Shown here: positions 6,613 to 10,778 of the stretch, one piece after another
How positions within the stretch are numbered: position 1 is the first letter of the stretch
Layout: each line of letters opens with the position of its first letter
Assembly: GCA_903912585.1 (NCBI GenBank)
Contig: CAIWHY010000242.1
Location: 1 to 10,778, forward strand
Direction: 5' to 3'
DNA: 10,778 nt
DNA from: an uncultured Thermoleophilia bacterium
Lineage (GTDB): Bacteria; Actinomycetota; Thermoleophilia; UBA2241
The notes under the pieces: generated by a model
Told to the model about the DNA's origin: nothing
Databases searched by the model: none
Seen by the model: only the letters and a program-made list of their open reading frames with translations
Made by a program: the position numbers and the translations under genes

Positions 6613-7578
6613 TCAGCCGCCGATCTCGGACATGGACCGGTCGTTGGCGAGGACCTCGCGGCAGCGATCGTAGCTCTTGCCCGAGACGGCCTCGAGGATC
6701 GCCGCGCGCAGCGCGACTGGCTCCGCGATCAGCGGCCGCACGGCGACTTCCTCTCCCGAGAAGAGGCAGGTGCGCAGGCGCCCGTCGCAGGTGAGGCGCA
6801 GGCGGTTGCAGCTCTCGCAGAAGTGCTCGCTCACGCCGGCGATGAAGCCGACGGTGCCGAGTGAGCCGGGCACGTGCCAGTACTCCGCCGGGCCGTGGCC
6901 GTAGGGGCCGTCGTGCGGCACGAGGTCGTAGCGCTCCTTGAGCCGGCCGAGGATCTCCGGGGCCGGCACCATGTGCCCCTGGTCGCCGAGCCGGCGGTCG
7001 AGAGGCATGAATTCGATGAAACGCACGTGGACCTCGCGCTCGCGCGTCAGAGCCACGAAGGCGTCGAGCTCGTCCTCGATACCCTCGAGCAGGAGCGCGT
7101 TGACCTTGACCGGTGCGAAGCCGGCGGCGAAGGCCGCGTCGATCCCGGCGAGCGCGGCGGCGAGCTCGCCGCCGCGCGACAGCCGCGCGTAGCGCGCCGC
7201 GTCGAGGCTGTCGAGGCTGATGTTGACGCGGCGCAAGCCCGCGCGGCGCAGTTCCGCCGCGTAGCGCGGCAGCAGGATGCCGTTGGTCGTGAGCGAGATG
7301 TCGCGGATGCCGCTGGTGCGCGCGAGCATGCCCACGAAATCGGCGCAGCCGAGGCGCGCCAGCGGCTCGCCGCCGGTGATGCGGACCTTGCTGATGCCAC
7401 AGCCGGCGGCGACGCGCGCGAAGGCGGCCAGTTCCTCGTAGCTGAGGATGTCACCGTGCGAGCGGGCCGGCACGCCCTCCGGCGGCATGCAGTAGGTGCA
7501 GCGCAGGTTGCAGCGATCGGTGATCGAGAGGCGCAGGTAGTCGACCCTGCCCTGGGTCTTGCCGGGTTCGGTGCTCAA
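6613..7578 (-). CDS. moaA: GTP 3',8-cyclase MoaA (radical SAM)
   Basis: A 321-residue radical SAM enzyme that makes 3',8-cyclo-7,8-dihydro-GTP, the first step of molybdopterin synthesis. The SAM-binding iron-sulfur cluster is held by C23, C27 and C30 (CNLRCTYC). TGGEP lies at 68-72. The second, GTP-binding cluster is held by C254, C257 and C271 (FCESCNRLRLTCDG). The C-terminus ends in the double glycine (SEIGG) needed for activity in this family. Length is normal. The TTG start (7576-7578) is supported by GAGGA at 7588-7592, 9 nt upstream. It heads the moaA-moaC-MOSC/mogA unit and lies 142 bp after wtpC, with its own promoter-like element in the gap. Confidence 0.96.
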   Translation of the reverse strand: MSTEPGKTQGRVDYLRLSITDRCNLRCTYCMPPEGVPARSHGDILSYEELAAFARVAAGCGISKVRITGGEPLARLGCADFVGMLARTSGIRDISLTTNGILLPRYAAELRRAGLRRVNISLDSLDAARYARLSRGGELAAALAGIDAAFAAGFAPVKVNALLLEGIEDELDAFVALTREREVHVRFIEFMPLDRRLGDQGHMVPAPEILGRLKERYDLVPHDGPYGHGPAEYWHVPGSLGTVGFIAGVSEHFCESCNRLRLTCDGRLRTCLFSGEEVAVRPLIAEPVALRAAILEAVSGKSYDRCREVLANDRSMSEIGG

Positions 7579-7639
7579 ACGGCGGATTCCTCGGACGGCC
7601 GGCGCCAGTCTGCCGGACGATGTTGCTCGGGCCGCACCC

Positions 7640-7645
7640 AGTGTA
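7640..7645 (-). promoter_or_regulatory. Possible -10 element for the moaA operon
   Basis: TACACT on the minus strand, about 62 bp before the moaA start, is identical to the hexamer before ccmE. No good -35 hexamer is visible at 16-18 bp. It lies after a hairpin that may end the wtp transcript, which makes a separate moaA promoter plausible. Confidence 0.3.
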
Positions 7646-7676
7646 CAGCCGCCGTGCGAGGTGACATAGCCGACGG

Positions 7677-7692
7677 CCGGGCAAGCGCCCGG
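7677..7692. terminator. Hairpin after wtpC, possible terminator
   Basis: CCGGGC and GCCCGG form a perfect 6-bp stem with a 4-nt loop, beginning 28 nt after the wtpC stop codon. No U-tract follows on the minus strand, so it may instead stabilise the wtp mRNA or act as a partial terminator between wtpABC and moaA. Confidence 0.4.
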
Positions 7693-7720
7693 AGGCGGCG
7701 CGATCGCAGAGGGATCCCGC

Positions 7721-8794
7721 TCAGGCCATCGGCAGGACGTGGACGGCCGCGGCCGGCACGCCGACGTCGACCGCGGCGCCGAGCGTCAGGCCCAGGGCGT
7801 CGGCCGCGCGCGCCGGGATCAGGACGTCGAGCGCGTCGGGCGTCTCGACGCGGACGAGCACGAAGCCGCCCTGCAGCGACAGGCCCACGACGGTCCCCGG
7901 GAAGACGGCGACATCGTCGCGGCCGGCCGCAGCGGCCGGCGGTCGTGCCCTCCACAGGCGCACGTCCTCGGGCCGCACGACGAGGTCGGCCGGGCCGGGC
8001 GTGAGCGTGCGCGCGACGCGCAACGCAACGCCGCCCGGGAGCCGGACAAGGCGCGCGTCGCTCGCGTCGCGGACCCCGTGCAGGACGTTGCGCGCGCCGA
8101 CGAAGCGCGCCACCGCCTCGTCGGCCGGCGACATCAGGATCTCGCGCGGCGGCCCGGTCTGCAGCAGGCGGCCGCCGACGAGCACTGCGCACGTGTCGGC
8201 CAGCGCTGAGGCCTCGGCGCGGTCGTGGGTCACGTGCAGGACGCTGAGGCCCTGCTCGCGACTCACGCGGCGGAGGAGCTCCTGCAAGCCCTCCCGCGCC
8301 TCCGCGTCGACCGCGCTCAGCGGCTCATCGAGGAGCAGCGCCCGCGGCCGGGCGGCGAGCGCGCGCGCGACGGCCACGCGCTGGCGCTCGCCGCCGGAGA
8401 GCGTCGCCGGCCTCCGCTTCAGCAGGGCCGTGGCGCCGACCGCGTCGGCGAGCCGCTCCACCTCGGCGGCGCGGGCGGCGCGCCCCGCGACCCCGGCGCG
8501 CCTCAGCCCGTAGGCCACGTTGCCGGCGACGGAGAGGTGCGGGAAGAGCAGGCCGTCCTGGAACACGAGCCCGACGTGGCGCTTCTCGGGCGTGAGCGCC
8601 GTCACGTCCACGCCGTCCACGCGGATCGTGCCGGCGACCACGCGGCGCACGCCGGCGACCGCCTCGAGCACCAGCGACTTGCCGGCGCCGCTCGGCCCAA
8701 GCAGCACGCCGTACTCGCCGTCCCGCAGTTCCAGGTCGACCGGGCCCACGCGGAATCCGCCGGCCTCGATCTCGATCGCGGTCAGCCCGATCAT
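7721..8794 (-). CDS. wtpC: Molybdate/tungstate ABC transporter ATP-binding protein (WtpC/ModC)
   Basis: A 357-residue ATPase powering molybdate/tungstate import. Walker A is GPSGAGKS (33-40), the Q-loop is at VFQD (77-80), the signature is LSGGERQ (132-138), Walker B with D-loop is ALLLDEPLSAVD (152-163), and the switch histidine is H190 (HVTHDR). A C-terminal part (about 225-357) resembles the TOBE oxyanion-binding domain of ModC/WtpC, which in some homologues gives feedback inhibition of transport by bound molybdate. It is the third gene of wtpABC. The ATG (8792-8794) has no recognisable ribosome binding site and lies 49 bp after wtpB in a tandem repeat that supplies two further, out-of-frame ATGs. 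Substrate is inferred from the neighbours; ModC and WtpC are hard to separate on sequence alone. Confidence 0.92.
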   Translation of the reverse strand: MIGLTAIEIEAGGFRVGPVDLELRDGEYGVLLGPSGAGKSLVLEAVAGVRRVVAGTIRVDGVDVTALTPEKRHVGLVFQDGLLFPHLSVAGNVAYGLRRAGVAGRAARAAEVERLADAVGATALLKRRPATLSGGERQRVAVARALAARPRALLLDEPLSAVDAEAREGLQELLRRVSREQGLSVLHVTHDRAEASALADTCAVLVGGRLLQTGPPREILMSPADEAVARFVGARNVLHGVRDASDARLVRLPGGVALRVARTLTPGPADLVVRPEDVRLWRARPPAAAAGRDDVAVFPGTVVGLSLQGGFVLVRVETPDALDVLIPARAADALGLTLGAAVDVGVPAAAVHVLPMA

Positions 8795-8811
8795 GCGGCG
8801 GGGCCGATCAT
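8791..8811 (-). other. Mini-ORF 2 of the wtpC leader (MIGPAA)
   Basis: Six codons and TGA starting at the ATG at 8809-8811. Its TGA overlaps the ATG of wtpC as ATGA. It arises from the 17-bp tandem repeat. Translation is not demonstrated; if used it would couple wtpC translation to upstream ribosomes. Confidence 0.3.
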
Positions 8812-8828
8812 GCGGCGGGGCCGATCAT
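8808..8828 (-). other. Mini-ORF 1 of the wtpC leader (MIGPAA)
   Basis: Six codons and TGA starting at the ATG at 8826-8828, 15 nt after the wtpB stop. Its stop overlaps the ATG of mini-ORF 2 as ATGA. A GGGG run lies directly before the ATG, too close to be an ideal ribosome binding site. It may be only a by-product of the repeat. Confidence 0.3.
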
Positions 8829-8843
8829 CCCCGGCGGGCCCGA

Positions 8844-9647
8844 TCACGCCGCGTCCTTGCGCGAGCGGCGGCGCGGCAGCAGCAGCGTCCGCAGCCCGAC
8901 GAAGACGACGAACGCCACGATCACGATCAGCACCGCGGGCGGCTGCGCCGCGCGGAGCCCGAAGCCCTCGAAGCGCTCGTAGGTCAGCACCGAGATCACC
9001 TTGGGGTTGTAGGCGAGGATCACGACGGCCCCGAACTCGCTGATGCCTCTCCCCCACATCAGCACCGCCCCGGCGAGCACGCCTCGCCAGGCTTGGGGAA
9101 AGGTGACGCGCACGAACGCGCCTCCCGGCGACGACCCGAGCGTACGCGCCACGTGCTCGTAGCGCGGATCGACCATGACGAACGCCTCGCGCGCGGTGTC
9201 CACGAGGAACGGCAGGCTGACGAAGAGCATCGCCAGCACGATCCCGGCGACCGTCTCCGTGAACGTGATGCCCAGCGGGGCGAGGACGCGGCCCACGACG
9301 CCGTCGCGGCCCCACACCGTGAGCAGCGCCACGCCGGCGGCGGTGTGGGGGAACACGATCGGCAGGTCGATCACGCCCTCGACGAGACGCTTGCCGGGGA
9401 ACTCCTTGCGGGCGAGCACGTACGCGAGCGGGACGCCGACGACGAAGCCGATCACCGTGGCGATGACCGCCGCCGAGACCGTCAGCCAGAGCGAGCGGCG
9501 CACGTCGTCCTGGCGCAGGGCCTCGCCGAGGAGCCCGGCGCCGGCGCCCACGATCATGCTCGCCGCCGGCAGCAGCACGAAGGCGAGCAGAAGGGCGCCG
9601 GCCACGGCGCACAGCGCCCAGAACAGCGACGGGCGGAAGCGGATCAT
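8844..9647 (-). CDS. wtpB: Molybdate/tungstate ABC transporter permease WtpB
   Basis: A 267-residue inner-membrane permease of the ModB/WtpB type, with about six hydrophobic helices (roughly 10-32, 52-78, 96-112, 130-148, 190-212, 237-256). The EAA loop that docks the ATPase is at about 164-190 (EHVARTLGSSPGGAF...FPQAWRG). The block WGRGISEFGAVVILAYNPK (198-216), followed by VLTYERFEGFGL, is typical of the WtpB subgroup rather than classical ModB. The ATG at 9645-9647 is the natural start, leading directly into the first helix. It has no Shine-Dalgarno sequence; instead a strong hairpin ends one base before it. The gene lies 85 bp after wtpA and 49 bp before wtpC. Confidence 0.93.
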   Translation of the reverse strand: MIRFRPSLFWALCAVAGALLLAFVLLPAASMIVGAGAGLLGEALRQDDVRRSLWLTVSAAVIATVIGFVVGVPLAYVLARKEFPGKRLVEGVIDLPIVFPHTAAGVALLTVWGRDGVVGRVLAPLGITFTETVAGIVLAMLFVSLPFLVDTAREAFVMVDPRYEHVARTLGSSPGGAFVRVTFPQAWRGVLAGAVLMWGRGISEFGAVVILAYNPKVISVLTYERFEGFGLRAAQPPAVLIVIVAFVVFVGLRTLLLPRRRSRKDAA

Positions 9648-9648
9648 C

Positions 9649-9664
9649 GCCGGGGAGCCCCGGC
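9649..9664 (-). promoter_or_regulatory. Hairpin abutting the wtpB start codon
   Basis: GCCGGGG-ag-CCCCGGC (plus strand) folds on the wtpB mRNA as a 6-bp all-GC stem with a 4-nt loop, ending one nucleotide before the ATG. It occupies the place where a Shine-Dalgarno sequence should be and would hinder ribosome entry unless opened. Confidence 0.45.
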
Positions 9665-9695
9665 CAACGGCGGGCCGGACGAGCCTGCGGGGGGT

Positions 9696-9710
9696 CCCGG
9701 ATCTACCGGG
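9696..9710 (-). other. Small stem-loop after wtpA
   Basis: CCCGG and CCGGG form a 5-bp stem with a 5-nt loop, 22 nt after the wtpA stop. Stem-loops between a binding-protein gene and its permease often protect the upstream mRNA and raise binding-protein levels; here that is only a suggestion. Confidence 0.25.
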
Positions 9711-9732
9711 TGCCTGTACTCCCTGAGGACGC

Positions 9733-10778
9733 TCACCCGGAGCCCCCGCACGCTCGTCTCACCCCCTCGGGCGCAGCGGCGGCGTTGTCGAGCGTGGGCG
9801 GCGTGAGCACCGGCTGATCCAGCTCCTGCAGGATGCGCCGCCCCTGCGGCCCGAGCAGATAGGCGGCGAACTCGGCGGCAAGCCCCGGGTCGGGCGCGTT
9901 CGCCGGGATCGTGAAGGCGTAGCGGATCAGGTCGCCGCGAAAGACCGGGCGGACGCTCGCGAAGCGCTGCGACTCGAGCCTGACCTCGACCGTCCGGTAC
10001 GAGGCACGCTGCGCCGGCTCGCCGAGGTCGATCGCGGCCGGCAGGCGCACGTATGCCAGGCCGTGCTGACGGGCGACGCTCTCGTACTCGAAAGCACAGT
10101 CCAGGTCGCCCGACTCGAGCAGCGCGACCAGCTGGATGCTGGCCCCGCGCAGGACGACGTTGCTGCCGCCGGTCGTCTCGAGGATCTCCGGCACGCGGAT
10201 CCTGTCGACGCCGCCGATCCGGTCCACGGTGATCGGCGAGGTGAACTTCCCCATCACCATGTCCTCGAAGAGGAACGGATCGTGGTAGGCGCGCTCGGCG
10301 AGCTGGAGGACCATCAGGGCGCGGTAGCCGGCGGCGTCGAAGCGCGGGTCGGCGAGGCCGAAGCGCACGTCCGGCCGGGTGATCCGCCGGTACCAATCCG
10401 GGCTCGCCAGCTGGTCTGCAAGCGGGCTCTTGGGCGAGATCGCGAGCACCATGCGATTGGTGGCGAAGCTGCAGTACCAGTCGGCGTAGGGCTTGCCGGT
10501 GTGCGGGTCCTTGCGGTCGTACATGAGCGGGGGGATGAGCTGCTCGTCGGCCGTCACCGCGAGGTCGAAGAGGTCGCCCAGCTCCGTGACGTGGCGCAGC
10601 ACCTGGATGCTGCCGTGGCTCTCGGTCGTCACGGTCACCCCGGGGTGCGCGGCCTCGAACGCCGTCGCGAGCTTGTCGAAGGGCACGATGAGGCTGCCCG
10701 CGTAGATGAGCTTGACCTGCCGCGTCTGGCCGCCGCAGCCACCGAGCAGGACGACGACCGCGACCGCCAGGAGCGCGG
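9733..10778 (-). CDS. wtpA: Molybdate/tungstate-binding lipoprotein WtpA (5' end outside window)
   Basis: 347 residues are visible and the start codon lies beyond the right edge. The visible N-terminus is a hydrophobic signal sequence (ALLAVAVVVLLGGC) with a lipobox-like LGGC; the cysteine codon is at 10735-10737, so the mature protein is probably a lipid-anchored extracellular binding protein. Family features of WtpA then follow: KLIYAGSLIVPF, the GSIQVLRHVTELGD block, ADEQLIPPLMY, DWYCSFATNRMVLA, and GYRALMVLQLAERAYHDPF. It captures molybdate or tungstate and delivers it to WtpBC. A GTG at 10684-10686 could be misread as the start but would delete the signal sequence and first strand. Which oxyanion is preferred cannot be read from the sequence. 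Confidence 0.92.
   Translation of the reverse strand, partial: ALLAVAVVVLLGGCGGQTRQVKLIYAGSLIVPFDKLATAFEAAHPGVTVTTESHGSIQVLRHVTELGDLFDLAVTADEQLIPPLMYDRKDPHTGKPYADWYCSFATNRMVLAISPKSPLADQLASPDWYRRITRPDVRFGLADPRFDAAGYRALMVLQLAERAYHDPFLFEDMVMGKFTSPITVDRIGGVDRIRVPEILETTGGSNVVLRGASIQLVALLESGDLDCAFEYESVARQHGLAYVRLPAAIDLGEPAQRASYRTVEVRLESQRFASVRPVFRGDLIRYAFTIPANAPDPGLAAEFAAYLLGPQGRRILQELDQPVLTPPTLDNAAAAPEGVRRACGGSG

Larger units (their letters stand above)
8791..8846 (-). repeat. 17-bp tandem repeat spanning the wtpB-wtpC junction
   Basis: On the minus strand the unit TGATCGGCCCCGCCGCA occurs twice in perfect tandem (8810-8794 and 8827-8811), preceded by a near copy with a 19-bp period beginning at the wtpB stop codon (8846), and followed by a partial TGATCGGG inside the wtpC start. 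Every unit begins with TGATCGG; three of them, excluding the wtpB stop, are preceded by A to give an ATGA. It fills the whole 49-bp gap between the two genes. Confidence 0.85.

Noticed and set aside
7579..7720. Molybdenum cofactor riboswitch before moaA
   Set aside because: The position suits one, but I could not recognise the conserved core by eye; a covariance-model search would be needed.
8520..9806. 428-codon plus-strand frame opposite wtpC and wtpB
   Set aside because: Antisense to two well-supported transporter genes; translation is low complexity.

Overview
This is a gene-dense, very GC-rich window in which GTG and TTG start codons are common. Every gene can be assigned to a family. 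The composition, an actinobacterial-type leaderless promoter (10-region TAGCGT placed at -12 to -7 of an ATG) and a match to the Streptomyces Nur-box pattern point to a high-GC Actinomycetota lineage, possibly a deep-branching or anaerobic one. This assignment is inference; there is no rRNA or other marker gene. No insertion sequence, CRISPR array, tRNA or rRNA was seen.

Left end (1-2602, minus strand): a cytochrome c maturation operon read right to left, ccmE, ccmF, then the N-terminus of a CcmA-like ABC ATPase cut by the window edge. CcmE carries Cys instead of His at the haem-binding position (C123-x3-Y127), the hallmark of the rarer 'System I*' pathway. Positions 2603-2803 are a divergent promoter region.

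Middle (2804-5068, plus strand): a Fur-family regulator followed 6 bp later by a CbiM/NikM-type nickel/cobalt ECF substrate-binding protein that includes the CbiN/PDGLE-like C-terminal part. The promoter has a 17-bp Nur-box-like element lying exactly on the -35 hexamer, and the mRNA appears leaderless. This argues for an autoregulated nickel sensor and nickel uptake pair. The ECF ATPase and T components are not present. Next comes a divergent SatD-like protein of unknown function with a C-terminal helix-turn-helix.

Right part (5124-10778, minus strand): molybdenum/tungsten genes. Read right to left they are wtpA (lipoprotein binding protein, cut by the right edge), wtpB (permease), wtpC (ATPase), a 142-bp gap holding a hairpin and a promoter-like 10-region, then moaA, moaC and a MOSC-MogA fusion. 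Together these import molybdate or tungstate, make cyclic pyranopterin monophosphate, and adenylylate molybdopterin. MoaD, MoaE and MoeA must be encoded elsewhere.

Taken together the window is a metal and redox-cofactor neighbourhood (haem attachment, Ni/Co uptake, Mo/W uptake and cofactor synthesis), as expected for a respiratory organism using molybdo- or tungsto-enzymes, c-type cytochromes and a nickel enzyme. The most distinctive points are the Cys-type CcmE, the Nur-box/leaderless promoter, the orphan CbiM, the degenerate SatD-like protein, a 17-bp tandem repeat creating two chained mini-ORFs before wtpC, and a hairpin abutting the wtpB start.
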